In this document: in pieces, positions 1 through 7,477 of the stretch
Layout of the letters: each line of letters opens with the position of its first letter
Position numbering within the stretch: the stretch's first letter is position 1
Source: Craterilacuibacter sinensis
GTDB taxonomy: Bacteria > Pseudomonadota > Gammaproteobacteria > Burkholderiales > Chromobacteriaceae
Reading direction: 5' to 3'
DNA: 64,000 bases
Assembly (NCBI RefSeq): GCF_009831765.1
Contig: NZ_WSSB01000001.1
Span: forward strand, 358,180-422,179
Notes under the pieces: model-generated
Told to the model about the DNA's origin: nothing
Databases searched by the model: none
What the model saw: the letters and a program-made list of their open reading frames with translations, nothing else
Translations under genes and position numbers: made by a program

Positions 1-433
1 GGTCAAGACGTGTTTCGAAGCGCAGGTCACGGTTGGTGACGATGCCGACGACCTTGCCTGCTTCGATGACTGGCAGGCCGGAAATCTTGTGCTGACGGGT
101 CAGTAGCACCAGATCGCGGATCAGCATATCGGGCGCGATGGTAATCGGATCCTTGACCACGCCGCTTTCATGGCGTTTGACCTTGGAAACTTTCATCGCC
201 TGTCGCTCTACGCTCATGTTTTTGTGTACGATGCCGATACCGCCTTCTTGCGCCATCGAAATGGCCAGACGGGATTCGGTTACCGTATCCATGGCGGCAG
301 ACACCAGAGGCAGGTTCAGCTGGATATTACGGGTAAGAACGGTAGAAAGGGTGACGTCGCGCGGCAGGACTGAGGAATGGGCCGGCACGAGGAGAACGTC
401 GTCGAAGGTGTAGGCTTTTTCGATGATACGCAT
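1..433 (-). CDS. guaB: IMP dehydrogenase, N-terminal part (runs off the window)
   Basis: This gene encodes inosine-5'-monophosphate dehydrogenase, which oxidises IMP to XMP in the first committed step of GMP synthesis in the cytosol. Reading leftwards from the ATG at 433, the protein opens with [20 protein letters not shown], the typical GuaB N-terminus, followed by the barrel segment containing SAAMDTVTE. It then enters the CBS region ([15 protein letters not shown] and later [10 protein letters not shown]). Only about 144 of roughly 487 residues are present; the catalytic Cys loop lies outside. It is divergent from the DUF4124 gene. Identification is secure, and the start is the only plausible one given the family's N-terminus. 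Confidence 0.96.
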   Translation of the reverse strand, partial: MRIIEKAYTFDDVLLVPAHSSVLPRDVTLSTVLTRNIQLNLPLVSAAMDTVTESRLAISMAQEGGIGIVHKNMSVERQAMKVSKVKRHESGVVKDPITIAPDMLIRDLVLLTRQHKISGLPVIEAGKVVGIVTNRDLRFETRLD

Positions 434-574
434 CTGGCGCTTCCTTGGCAGCAAAAGCAGATTATACAGGCGAATCCGGTTGCTAGGCAAAGACTAGCCG
501 GGCCTATTTTGTGGTGGTATGCCGGTAGCAGGCGTGCTTGGGGGATAGGTTGTTTACGCAGTTTCGGGGGGAGT

Positions 575-985
575 ATGAATTTCAGAGTGGTTTTATGTGG
601 CGCTACATTGCTGCTGGCTTCGTTTTCCGCTGTGGCGGAAGTTTATAAGTGGAAAGATGCCAGCGGGCGTACGGTCTATTCCGACCGGCCTCCAGCTGGC
701 GCTCAGGCGCAGAAGATGGATGTGCGTACGGGTGTGGCGGTTGCGCGCGAAGCGAGCGCGCCGGCAGTCGGTCAAGCTGTGACGCCGGCGGCTGCCTCGG
801 CGGCAAGTCTGCAGGATGAGGCAGCGCAGCTGAATAAAAAGGTTGAAGACTATAACCGGCGCATGCGTGCGGATAACTGCAGTCGCGCCAAAACCAATCT
901 TGAGCGGGCGGAAGCGGCCAAGCCGCGTAGCGAAGCGGTCCTGACAACGGCCCGCAAGGATGTGAAAGAGTGGTGCGGTTCGTGA
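575..985 (+). CDS. DUF4124 domain-containing exported protein
   Basis: A 136-residue protein with a Sec signal peptide ([21 protein letters not shown], probable cleavage after AVA). The DUF4124 signature [19 protein letters not shown] follows directly. The C-terminal half is Ala/Lys/Glu rich (about residues 70-136) and looks helical. DUF4124 proteins are small periplasmic or envelope proteins of unknown function, common in gammaproteobacteria and betaproteobacteria. I chose the ATG at 575 because it follows a purine-rich GGGGGGAG stretch and starts the signal peptide; an upstream in-frame extension has no signal-like character. Its 3' end overlaps the uvrC start by 16 bases, suggesting translational coupling. 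Confidence 0.85.
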   Translation: MNFRVVLCGATLLLASFSAVAEVYKWKDASGRTVYSDRPPAGAQAQKMDVRTGVAVAREASAPAVGQAVTPAAASAASLQDEAAQLNKKVEDYNRRMRADNCSRAKTNLERAEAAKPRSEAVLTTARKDVKEWCGS

Positions 986-2781
986 ACGTATCTGATGTGG
1001 CCGAGTTTCTGCGCGGTCTGCCATCTTTGCCTGGCGTCTATCGCATGCTGGATGCTGCCGGCAAGGTTCTGTATGTCGGCAAGGCCATAGACCTCAAGCG
1101 CCGCGTCAGTTCTTATTTTCAGAAGTCGGATCTGAGTCCGCGCATTCAGTTGATGGTGCGCCAGATTGCTGCGATTGAAACCACGGTAACGCGCTCGGAG
1201 GCTGAGGCGCTGGTTCTGGAGAACAATCTGATCAAAGCACTGGCGCCGCGTTACAACATTCTGTTTCGCGACGACAAAACTTACCCTTATCTGATGATTT
1301 CTGCTCATGCCTTTCCGCAACTGGCGTACTTTCGTGGTGAGCCCAAAAAACCGCACCAGTATTTCGGGCCGTTTCCCAATGGCTATGCAGTGCGCGAAAG
1401 TATCCAGATCTTGCAGAAGGTGTTCCGCCTGCGCACCTGTGAAGACTCGGTGTTTGCCAACCGTTCGCGTCCCTGCCTGTTATTCCAGATCAAGCGTTGT
1501 ACTGCGCCTTGTGTGGACAAAATCAGTGCCGGGGCTTACGCGCAGGACGTGGCCAGTGCTGCTGCTTTTTTGTCGGGCAAGCAAAGTGAGCTGATTGATG
1601 GTTTGTCGCAGCGCATGCTGCAGGCGGCCGAGGCGCTGGAGTTCGAGTTGGCGGCCGAACTGCGCGATCAGGTGCAGGCCTTGTCGCGCGTGCAGGAGCA
1701 GCAGTTCGTGTCCAGTAACACCTCGCAACTTGATGTCGATGTGGTGGTGGCTGTTCTGGAGGCAGGGGTGGCCTGCGTCAATCTGGTGATGGTGCGTGGC
1801 GGACGTCATCTGGGTGACAAAAGCTTTTTTCCTGTTAATGCCGAAGATAGCGATGCTTCAGTCATGTTGGAGGCTTTTCTAGGTCAGCATTATCTGACGG
1901 CGCCTTTGCCTGCCGTGCTGGTGGTCAATCATGCCATTCCGGAGGTGGTGAGTGATGCGTTGCAGGCGCGTGCAGGACATGCCTTGCATATTGTGAGTCA
2001 TCCGATAGGTGAGCGGCGGGTCTGGTTGGAAATGGCCGAGAAAAATGCAACGCTTGCCTGTGCGCAGCGTGCGGGCAGCAAGGCTAGTCAATCGGCGCGT
2101 TTGGCTGCGCTGGCCGAGGTGCTGGAACTGGATGGGGTGGCGCGGCTGGAGTGTTACGATATTTCGCACACCATGGGCGAGGCGACGGTAGCTTCCTGTG
2201 TGGTGTACGACAAAGGGGGGATGCAGCCTGCCGAGTACCGGCGCTTCAATATTGCAACGGCTAAGGCAGGAGATGATTATGCTGCGATGCGCGAGGCGCT
2301 GACCCGGCGCTACAGCAAACTGGCCGAAGGCGAGGGCAAGTTGCCGGATGTGTTGCTGATAGATGGCGGCAAGGGGCAGGTGGGTGTCGCACTGGAGGTG
2401 ATGCAGGAGTTGGGTCTTGTGCTGCCTATTGTTGGGGTGGCCAAGGGTGAGGCGCGCAAACCCGGCCTGGAGACGCTAATCCTCCCTTATCTGCAAAAGA
2501 CGTTACAATTACCCAGCGATCATCCTGCGCTGCACTTGATTCAGACTGTGCGCGATGAGGCGCACCGCTTTGCCATTACCGGGCATCGGGCGCGCCGCGC
2601 CAAGGCGCGCACCATGTCGACGCTGGAAGAAGTTCCTGGTGTCGGTGCCAAGCGTCGTCAGCAGTTGTTAACCCGTTTTGGTGGGCTGCGCGGCGTAAAG
2701 GCTGCCAGTATTGATGACCTTGCCCGGGTCGAAGGAATCAGCCACAAGCTGGCCGAATTGATTTATAACGCCTTGCACTAA
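970..2781 (+). CDS. uvrC: Excinuclease ABC subunit C
   Basis: UvrC makes both incisions in nucleotide excision repair after UvrAB damage recognition. The 603-residue product shows the full domain order. There is an N-terminal GIY-YIG nuclease ([19 protein letters not shown], about residues 18-36), a Cys-containing segment ([13 protein letters not shown]), a UVR domain near residue 205, an RNase H-like nuclease ([11 protein letters not shown] and LIDGGKGQ) and C-terminal helix-hairpin-helix motifs ([13 protein letters not shown]). The start is a GTG at 970 with AAGGA nine bases upstream; GTG at 973 or 982 are alternatives, the last giving a 4-base overlap with the gene before. pgsA follows after 16 bases, the usual uvrC-pgsA pairing. 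Confidence 0.97.
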   Translation: MVRFVNVSDVAEFLRGLPSLPGVYRMLDAAGKVLYVGKAIDLKRRVSSYFQKSDLSPRIQLMVRQIAAIETTVTRSEAEALVLENNLIKALAPRYNILFRDDKTYPYLMISAHAFPQLAYFRGEPKKPHQYFGPFPNGYAVRESIQILQKVFRLRTCEDSVFANRSRPCLLFQIKRCTAPCVDKISAGAYAQDVASAAAFLSGKQSELIDGLSQRMLQAAEALEFELAAELRDQVQALSRVQEQQFVSSNTSQLDVDVVVAVLEAGVACVNLVMVRGGRHLGDKSFFPVNAEDSDASVMLEAFLGQHYLTAPLPAVLVVNHAIPEVVSDALQARAGHALHIVSHPIGERRVWLEMAEKNATLACAQRAGSKASQSARLAALAEVLELDGVARLECYDISHTMGEATVASCVVYDKGGMQPAEYRRFNIATAKAGDDYAAMREALTRRYSKLAEGEGKLPDVLLIDGGKGQVGVALEVMQELGLVLPIVGVAKGEARKPGLETLILPYLQKTLQLPSDHPALHLIQTVRDEAHRFAITGHRARRAKARTMSTLEEVPGVGAKRRQQLLTRFGGLRGVKAASIDDLARVEGISHKLAELIYNALH

Positions 2782-2797
2782 TAACAAAGATCACCCC

Positions 2798-3379
2798 ATG
2801 CCGTTCAATCTGCCTATCTTCCTGACCTGGCTCAGGGTTGCCCTGATCCCCATTTTCGTGGCGATCTTTTTTCTGCCGCCTAGCCTGATGTCTTCGCATG
2901 TTGCCAATGTGACCGGCGCTGTGATTTTCTTTTTGGCGGCGGTGACCGACTGGCTGGATGGCTTTCTGGCGCGCAGGTTGGGCCAGACTTCGGCATTTGG
3001 TGCTTTTCTGGATCCGGTGGCCGATAAGCTGATTGTGGCGGCTTCGCTCATTTTGTTGGTGGAGCTGGGGCGGACCGAGGGCTGGATGGCCATGATTATC
3101 ATTGGGCGGGAAATCACCATCTCTGCGCTGCGGGAGTGGATGGCCGAGATGGGCGCGCGCAAGAGTGTGGCCGTGGCGAGCATAGGCAAGCTTAAAACCA
3201 TGGCGCAAATGGCGGCTATCTTGCTGTTGCTGTATGCGGATCCTGTTTTTCCGTTTGTAAGTACGCTGGTAATCGGAAATTTATTTATGGTTGTGGCCGT
3301 AATTTTAACTTTGTGGTCAATGGTTTACTATCTGCGCATGGCGGCAAAAGAGTTCGCGGATAAAAAAATGGATGCATGA
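2798..3379 (+). CDS. pgsA: CDP-diacylglycerol--glycerol-3-phosphate 3-phosphatidyltransferase
   Basis: PgsA transfers the phosphatidyl group of CDP-diacylglycerol to glycerol-3-phosphate, the committed step to phosphatidylglycerol and cardiolipin in the inner membrane. The 193-residue protein carries the CDP-alcohol phosphotransferase signature DGFLARRLGQTSAFGAFLD followed by PVADK (about residues 50-73), with the two catalytic Asp pairs intact. Hydrophobic segments are seen near residues 7-30, 35-50, 75-95 and 140-180. It sits 16 bases after uvrC and immediately before a strong tRNA promoter, so it closes the uvrC-pgsA operon. Confidence 0.96.
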   Translation: MPFNLPIFLTWLRVALIPIFVAIFFLPPSLMSSHVANVTGAVIFFLAAVTDWLDGFLARRLGQTSAFGAFLDPVADKLIVAASLILLVELGRTEGWMAMIIIGREITISALREWMAEMGARKSVAVASIGKLKTMAQMAAILLLLYADPVFPFVSTLVIGNLFMVVAVILTLWSMVYYLRMAAKEFADKKMDA

Positions 3380-3383
3380 AGTG

Positions 3384-3411
3384 TTGACAGGCTTCGGAAA
3401 ATCCTTATAAT
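3384..3411 (+). promoter_or_regulatory. Sigma-70 promoter of the tRNA-Gly array
   Basis: TTGACA at 3384-3389 and TATAAT at 3406-3411, a perfect match to both consensus hexamers with a 16-base spacer. Transcription would start about 40 bases before the first tRNA-Gly. It begins five bases after the pgsA stop. Confidence 0.85.
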
Positions 3412-3458
3412 TCGCATTCTCTTGAAGACGGCAACGTTAGCAAGACAAGAAATGTGAT

Positions 3459-3534
3459 GCGGGAATAGCTCAGTTGGTAGAGCGCAACCTTGCCAAGGTT
3501 GAGGTCGCGAGTTCGAGCCTCGTTTCCCGCTCCA
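3459..3534 (+). tRNA. tRNA-Gly (GCC), copy 1
   Basis: A complete 76-base cloverleaf. The 7-bp acceptor stem GCGGGAA/TTCCCGC, the D-arm, the anticodon stem CAACC/GGTTG with loop TTGCCAA (anticodon GCC, U33 present), the T-arm TTCGAGC loop and an encoded CCA are all present. This is the reference copy for the array that follows. Confidence 0.97.
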
Positions 3535-3566
3535 GGCAAATTTCTTGAATAAAAGTAAGTGGTTAT

Positions 3567-3600
3567 GCGGGAATAGCTCAGTTGGTAGAGCGCAACCTTG
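3567..3600 (+). pseudogene. tRNA-Gly 5' half (plus strand), truncated at the anticodon
   Basis: Acceptor 5' strand, D-arm and the left side of the anticodon stem of tRNA-Gly(GCC). At C3601 the sequence turns back on itself instead of continuing into the 3' half. It cannot fold to a cloverleaf with anything downstream on the same strand. Confidence 0.85.
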
Positions 3601-3601
3601 C

Positions 3602-3635
3602 CAAGGTTGCGCTCTACCTACTGAGCTATTCCCGC
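3602..3635 (-). pseudogene. tRNA-Gly 5' half (minus strand), mirror of 3567-3600
   Basis: Reverse complement of the 5' half at 3567-3600, with one change in the D-loop region (CTACCTACTGAGC on the plus strand against the expected CTACCAACTGAGC). It reads from 3635 leftwards and ends at the palindrome centre. Confidence 0.8.
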
Positions 3636-3667
3636 ATAACCACTTACTTTTATTCAAGAAATTTGCC

Positions 3668-3743
3668 TGCAGCGGGAAACGAGGCTCGAACGCGCGACCT
3701 CAACCTTGGCCAGGTTGCGCTCTACCAACTAAGCTATTCCCGC
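3668..3743 (-). pseudogene. Degenerate tRNA-Gly on the minus strand
   Basis: A full-length 76-base tRNA-Gly in reverse orientation. It differs from the canonical copy in the 3' end (TGCA instead of TCCA), one T-stem base (GCGCG instead of GCGAG, breaking a pair), position 33 (G for U, loop TGGCCAA) and one D-arm base (GCTTAG). With these four changes it is unlikely to be a working tRNA. It also lies opposite to the array promoter. Confidence 0.75.
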
Positions 3744-3762
3744 AAACCGGTCAAGCGGTGTG

Positions 3763-3803
3763 TGGAGCGGGAAACGAGGCGCGAACTCGCGACCTCAACC
3801 TTG
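3763..3803 (-). pseudogene. tRNA-Gly 3' half (minus strand)
   Basis: Anticodon stem 3' strand, variable loop, T-arm, acceptor 3' strand and CCA of tRNA-Gly in reverse. One base differs from its mirror image (GGCGCGAAC on the plus strand where GGCTCGAAC is expected, in the T-loop). Confidence 0.8.
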
Positions 3804-3804
3804 C

Positions 3805-3845
3805 CAAGGTTGAGGTCGCGAGTTCGAGCCTCGTTTCCCGCTCCA
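3805..3845 (+). pseudogene. tRNA-Gly 3' half (plus strand)
   Basis: The 3' half of tRNA-Gly(GCC) with an intact T-arm and encoded CCA. It would complete the 5' half at 3567-3600 if the block between them were turned back to the plus orientation. Confidence 0.8.
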
Positions 3846-3864
3846 CACACAGATTGACCGGTTT

Positions 3865-3940
3865 GCGGGAATAGCTCAGTTGGTAGAGCGCAACCTTGCC
3901 AAGGTTGAGGGCGCGAGTTCGAGCCTCGTTTCCCGCTCCA
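3865..3940 (+). tRNA. tRNA-Gly (GCC), array copy
   Basis: A 76-base cloverleaf with anticodon GCC, U33 and CCA. It differs from copy 1 only at 3911 (G for T in the variable loop), which breaks no pair. It is preceded by the 19-base spacer that recurs through the array. Confidence 0.93.
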
Positions 3941-3959
3941 CACACAGATTGACCGGTTT

Positions 3960-4035
3960 GCGGGAATAGCTCAGTTGGTAGAGCGCAACCTGGCCAAGGT
4001 TGAGGTCGCGAGTTCGAGCCTCGTTTCCCGCTCCA
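3960..4035 (+). tRNA. tRNA-Gly (GCC) with G at position 33
   Basis: All stems are intact and CCA is encoded, but the anticodon loop reads TGGCCAA. The universally conserved U33 before the GCC anticodon is therefore G. This single change could impair the U-turn; function is uncertain. Confidence 0.8.
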
Positions 4036-4054
4036 CACACAGATTGACCGGTTT

Positions 4055-4130
4055 GCGGGAATAGCTCAGTTGGTAGAGCGCAACCTGGCCAAGGTTGAGG
4101 TCGCGAGTTCGAGCCTCGTTTCCCGCTCCA
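4055..4130 (+). tRNA. tRNA-Gly (GCC) with G at position 33, second copy
   Basis: Identical to the copy at 3960-4035, including the loop TGGCCAA, and preceded by the same 19-base spacer. The two form an exact tandem duplicate of a 95-base unit. Confidence 0.8.
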
Positions 4131-4160
4131 AAATCGACAGTTTGTGAAGTTTTACCCAAT

Positions 4161-4236
4161 GCGGGAATAGCTCAGTTGGTAGAGCGCAACCTTGCCAAGG
4201 TTGAGGTCGCGAGTTCGAGCCTCGTTTCCCGCTCCA
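4161..4236 (+). tRNA. tRNA-Gly (GCC), last copy
   Basis: A canonical 76-base tRNA identical to copy 1, with U33 restored and CCA encoded. The spacer before it differs from the others. Confidence 0.97.
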
Positions 4237-4275
4237 GTTATTAGGAATAAACGCAAGTTTGTTCCCACCCCTTAT

Positions 4276-4349
4276 GGCGGGGTAGCAAAGTGGTTATGCA
4301 GCGGCCTGCAAAGCCGTCTACGCCGGTTCGATTCCGACCCCCGCCTCCA
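4276..4349 (+). tRNA. tRNA-Cys (GCA)
   Basis: A 74-base cloverleaf. Acceptor stem GGCGGGG/CCCCGCC, anticodon loop CTGCAAA (GCA), T-loop TTCGATT and encoded CCA are present. It closes the Gly-Cys transcription unit and is followed at once by a terminator. Confidence 0.97.
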
Positions 4350-4351
4350 AT

Positions 4352-4386
4352 AAAAACCCGTAGATCAATGATCTACGGGTTTTTTG
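4352..4386 (+). terminator. Rho-independent terminator of the Gly-Cys tRNA unit
   Basis: Stem AAACCCGTAGATCA / TGATCTACGGGTTT with a short loop and a run of T to 4385. It is strong and correctly placed three bases after tRNA-Cys. Confidence 0.92.
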
Positions 4387-4504
4387 CTTTTATTTCGTCT
4401 CTCCATTTATCACCGTTTTTCATCGAAATATGGGGTGTAACCACTCCATAAAACAGGCGTACCATCCGTAGTCCATATAGTTTGCCGATTGCGCGAATAA
4501 AGCC

Positions 4505-4711
4505 ATGGCTACAAAACGGCAACGCTCCAGCGGAAGTTGGGAATTCATCGTCCGGCGCAAAGGGGAGGCTTTCCGCCCCGTATCACTGACTTTCAGCACC
4601 GAGACAGAGGGGATATATCGTGCCCGTCTGGAATGCCTGCGCGATCAGGGTATTGTTACTCCAGAGCTCATTGACCTAAAGCCGATGGGGCCGGGTGGGC
4701 GCTGGAGTTGA
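4505..4711 (+). pseudogene. Remnant of a tyrosine-type phage integrase (N-terminus only)
   Basis: A 68-codon frame whose start, MATKRQRSSGSWEFIVRRKG, then SLTFSTETEG and a helix ending GIVTPEL, resembles the arm-binding N-terminus of many betaproteobacterial tyrosine recombinases. The core-binding and catalytic domains (Arg...His-x-x-Arg...Tyr) are missing. The last dozen residues are probably read through into the adjoining opposite-strand phage remnant. Its place directly behind tRNA-Cys fits an integrase beside a tRNA attachment site. The family call is from memory of the motif, not from a search. Confidence 0.6.
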
Positions 4712-4950
4712 TGCCGCGCGGCACGGTGCCGGCGGCCGTGTCGCCGGAGGGGCTAAAGATCATGATCTGTTCGCCCGCGTAGGGCGGCTCCCCGTCGCGG
4801 CGGGTGCCGGCTCGGGTATGCAGCTATGGTAGCCAGTCGGTCAGTGGTGATTCGCTGGTTACGCACGCGGGCACGGCCTGGGTCGATTTCGGCAATCGTG
4901 CCCAGGCGAATCAGGTTTTCAATACGGCGTAAAAAGTTGGCAAGGTCCAT
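4686..4950 (-). pseudogene. Remnant of phage baseplate assembly protein V (P2 gpV-like)
   Basis: Reading leftwards from 4950, the frame gives MDLANFLRRIENLIRLGTIA and EIDPGRARVRNQRITTD, which matches the start of P2-type gpV. The expected continuation then appears in another frame: TDWLP, a TAG where Trp is expected, HTRAGTRRDGEPPYAGEQ, IMIFSPSGDTAAGTV and PRGINSSAHPAP. The gene therefore has a frameshift and a nonsense codon and lacks its C-terminus. It is on the opposite strand to the integrase remnant and nearly touches it, as if the two ends of a P2-like prophage were joined by a large deletion. Confidence 0.7.
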
Positions 4951-5041
4951 GCCTGAGAGTGTGGCGTCTCAGGGCTGGGTGATCATGCTGGGCTAGTTGT
5001 GGCGGAGGCTTGGTGAGCTTGGTGTTGGTTCGGGATACTTG

Positions 5042-5860
5042 CTATGCAGCCTCCTTGGCGTTTGCAGCTATTTTGTATTTAGGTTTGGATTGAGGACGCC
5101 CAAGGTGGAAGCCTTGCAGTAGGTTTGCCCCAGCCAGATAGGCTCGGGAGGCCTCATCAGCCGTTTCTATGCCTTCCATCACGGATAAGGCACCGAGTTC
5201 CCTAACCGCGCGAATCAATCGTGGTAAGACTATGGGGTTGCTGATATGCAGCAGACTCCGGTCAAATTTAACAATGTGAGGCTTCAGCTGGAATAGGCGG
5301 TCAACCGTATGTGTATCGCTGTTCTGGCCAAAGTCATCTAATGCAACCAAAAATCCGTGTGATTTGAATTCTAGTACTGCACGAGCGAGACGTTTTTCGT
5401 CGTCAGTGCAGTGCTCCAGTACTTCAAGCACGATCCGGTCCGTGGGTATGCCGGCCAGTGCCGCCACTTCGGAAAAAGCCGCGCCAAATGTTCCTTCTAC
5501 ACTGAGCAGGTGGCGAGGGTGCAGATTGAGGAACAGGTAGCCATTTCCATTGGCCAATACGAAGTTAGCCAGATGCAGGCAGCGGCAAATACGGTCGATA
5601 CGTGCCATTTCCTGACCAACGGAAAAGTCGTCGAAAAATACCGGAGGCGGCATAGCTGTGCCATCAGGAAGGAATGGCCGAACTAACCCCTCCCAACCTT
5701 GTTCTTGCTGATTATTTGCGCGAACAATGGGCTGGAATGCGCTCTGCAGGCGAATATTCCCGACTTGGGCTTCTACGCTGTGATTGCGCAAGGTAAAGAC
5801 TGGCGCGCCATCGGAAAAGCGTGCATTCAGTCCTTCAAGTAGCTTGATTATCCGGTTCAT
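5042..5860 (-). CDS. Stand-alone EAL domain protein (candidate c-di-GMP phosphodiesterase)
   Basis: A 272-residue protein consisting of one EAL domain. The signature Glu is in EGLVRP (Gly replaces the Ala of EAL, a tolerated variant). Other expected metal and substrate residues are present: Asn in LFLNLHP, Glu in VLEVLEH, the Asp pair in ALDDFG, Lys and Asp in IVKFDRS, Glu in EGIET and Gln in LQGFHLGRP. Hydrolysis of c-di-GMP is therefore likely but unproven. Start 5860 has a strong AAGGAGG upstream. It lies just downstream of the sulfate-binding protein gene (38 bases), on the same strand and probably on the same mRNA. No sensor domain or signal peptide is seen. Confidence 0.88.
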   Translation of the reverse strand: MNRIIKLLEGLNARFSDGAPVFTLRNHSVEAQVGNIRLQSAFQPIVRANNQQEQGWEGLVRPFLPDGTAMPPPVFFDDFSVGQEMARIDRICRCLHLANFVLANGNGYLFLNLHPRHLLSVEGTFGAAFSEVAALAGIPTDRIVLEVLEHCTDDEKRLARAVLEFKSHGFLVALDDFGQNSDTHTVDRLFQLKPHIVKFDRSLLHISNPIVLPRLIRAVRELGALSVMEGIETADEASRAYLAGANLLQGFHLGRPQSKPKYKIAANAKEAA

Positions 5861-5898
5861 TCGGATTCCTCCTTCGGCACAGCCTGTCAACAATAAGC

Positions 5899-6891
5899 TT
5901 ATTTGGTAGAAATCTTGTCAAATACGCCCCCATCGTCAAAGTGCTTGGCCTGCAGTTTTGTCCAGCCGCCAAGCTGATCGATGGTGACTAGCTTTAGTTT
6001 GGGGAAATTCGCTGCGGTTTCCTTGGCAACCGCAGGGTTGGTTGGCCGGTAATAATGCTTGGCTGCGGCACGCTGTGCTTCCGGTGTGTACAGGTATTTC
6101 AGGTAGGCTTCAGCCTGTTTGCGAGTGCCGTGCTTGTCGACAATTTTGTCTAGCAGCGCGACGGGTGGTTCAGCCTTGATCGACAGGGGAGGGACGATGA
6201 TGTCGACCTTGTCTGGACCCAGTTCTTGTTTGGCCAGTAAGGCTTCATTTTCCCAGGCCAGCAATACATCGCCGATACCACGTTGCACGAAAGTCATGGT
6301 CGAGCCGCGTGCACCGGTATCAAGCACCGGTACATTTGCATACAGCTTCTTTAGGAAATTCTGTGCAGATGCTTCGGTCGCACCTGGCTGTTTTAGCGCC
6401 CAAGCGTAAGCCGCAAGATAATTCCAGCGAGCACCACCTGAAGTTTTCGGGCTAGGTGTAATCACTTGGATACCCGGTTTTACCAGATCGCCCCAGTCTT
6501 TGATGTTTTTAGGATTTCCCTTGCGAACGAGAAGCACAATGGTCGAATTGAATGGGGTGCTGTTCTGCGGTAAACGCTTTTGCCATTCTGGCGGTAGCAG
6601 CTTGGCATGGCTGGCAATCTCGTCAATGTCTGCAGCCAGTGCCAGTGTAACGACATCTGCCTCCAAACCATCGATGACTGATCTGGCCTGTTTGCCAGAT
6701 CCACCATGCGACTGCTTGATGATTACGCTTTCGCCGGTCTTCTTCTGCCAGTCTTGGGCAAAACCCTGATTAATATCTTTGTAAAGTTCACGCGTAGGAT
6801 CGTATGACGCATTGAGTAAGGTAATGTCTGCCAGGGCGTGGCCTGCGAATGCGAGTGATAGCAGGGCTGCTAATAATTTGGTGGTCTTCAT
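5899..6891 (-). CDS. sbp: Periplasmic sulfate-binding protein
   Basis: Solute receptor of the sulfate/thiosulfate ABC transporter. The 330-residue precursor has a Sec signal peptide ([21 protein letters not shown]) and the family signatures [14 protein letters not shown] at the mature N-terminus, [22 protein letters not shown] and [15 protein letters not shown]. The start at 6891 follows AAGGAG; a start 24 bases upstream would spoil the signal peptide. The permease and ATPase genes (cysT, cysW, cysA) are not adjacent; the next gene is an EAL protein instead. The long upstream region would hold the promoter and a possible CysB site, which I cannot define by eye. Confidence 0.95.
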   Translation of the reverse strand: MKTTKLLAALLSLAFAGHALADITLLNASYDPTRELYKDINQGFAQDWQKKTGESVIIKQSHGGSGKQARSVIDGLEADVVTLALAADIDEIASHAKLLPPEWQKRLPQNSTPFNSTIVLLVRKGNPKNIKDWGDLVKPGIQVITPSPKTSGGARWNYLAAYAWALKQPGATEASAQNFLKKLYANVPVLDTGARGSTMTFVQRGIGDVLLAWENEALLAKQELGPDKVDIIVPPLSIKAEPPVALLDKIVDKHGTRKQAEAYLKYLYTPEAQRAAAKHYYRPTNPAVAKETAANFPKLKLVTIDQLGGWTKLQAKHFDDGGVFDKISTK

Positions 6892-7477
6892 GGTTGCGCT
6901 CCTTGTCAATGTCATTTGGTGAATTGATTATGGTGCGTGTTTGTTAGTACGTTAAGTAATTAATAATGCATTCATAATTACTTTTTGGAATTAATAGCAT
7001 TGCGTAGGAGTGCGCACACCATGGCGTCTTTGTATCCTCAAGCTTGTGTTTCTCGCTGCGTCATTGGTTTAACGTATTTTCATTGTCATGGTTATTTGCT
7101 TGTGCGCTGGCAGGCTCGACTCGGTTTCGGCCGGTTTGCTTGGCGCGGTGGCGTGCGGCATCTGTCTGGGTGATTGGTCTGGCAGGGGGGGGGCTGTGTG
7201 CGTCAGGTAGCAGGCTGGCAGTGCCGATGCTGGCGGTGAGACTGCTCTTCGGGTGCTCTGGCGGTGGCGATGCCGGTTAGTCTGTCAGTGGTCAATTACT
7301 TTCAGTCTGGTGCATAGATGCTGTAGGTGAGGTGGGGTCCAATCCCATTGCTTGCTTTTATTTTCGTTTTACCGGGTATTGCTGTTTGCAGTTTTGATCC
7401 TGATCAGTGCATTTAGGGTGTACTGGCTATTAAAATAGAAAGGTTTAAGTCCGGTTTTTATTTTGAGGGAATCAAGC
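6892..7477. other. Intergenic region between sbp and pyrD
   Basis: About 590 bases between divergent genes. The part next to sbp (6925-7000) is AT-rich and probably carries its promoter. The middle (7080-7330) is GT-rich on the plus strand; its short open frames have no ribosome site or protein-like composition. I see no tRNA, hairpin terminator or recognised riboswitch. Confidence 0.6.

Larger units (their letters stand above)
3459..3743. repeat. Imperfect long palindrome centred at 3601
   Basis: The left arm is tRNA-Gly copy 1, a 32-base AT-rich spacer and the 5' half of a second tRNA-Gly. The right arm is its reverse complement out to a degenerate minus-strand tRNA-Gly. Bases 3533-3600 mirror 3602-3669 almost perfectly around C3601. 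Mismatches increase in the outer tRNA part (for example position 3670, which destroys the CCA of the minus copy). The centre is the anticodon arm of tRNA-Gly, whose CCTTGCCAAGG is itself nearly palindromic. Confidence 0.9.
3668..3940. repeat. Imperfect long palindrome centred at 3804
   Basis: The left arm is a minus-strand tRNA-Gly (3668-3743), the spacer reversed (3744-3762) and a minus 3' half (3763-3803). The right arm is a plus 3' half (3805-3845), the spacer (3846-3864) and a plus tRNA-Gly (3865-3940). The arms line up base for base around C3804 apart from scattered substitutions. This second palindrome shares its left tRNA with the palindrome centred at 3601, so the block 3602-3803 is one inverted segment bounded by two anticodon arms. 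Confidence 0.88.

Noticed and set aside
3328..4159. Several overlapping open frames of 60-110 codons through the tRNA-Gly array
   Set aside because: They are translations of tRNA genes and their repeats (recurring GNEARTRDLNL-like strings) and are not proteins.
3459..4236. A CRISPR-like array, suggested by regularly spaced repeats
   Set aside because: The repeats are tRNA-Gly genes and the spacers are mostly identical; there are no cas genes.
7044..7280. A 78-codon frame between sbp and pyrD
   Set aside because: No ribosome site, odd Cys/Trp/Gly composition and no similarity to known families.
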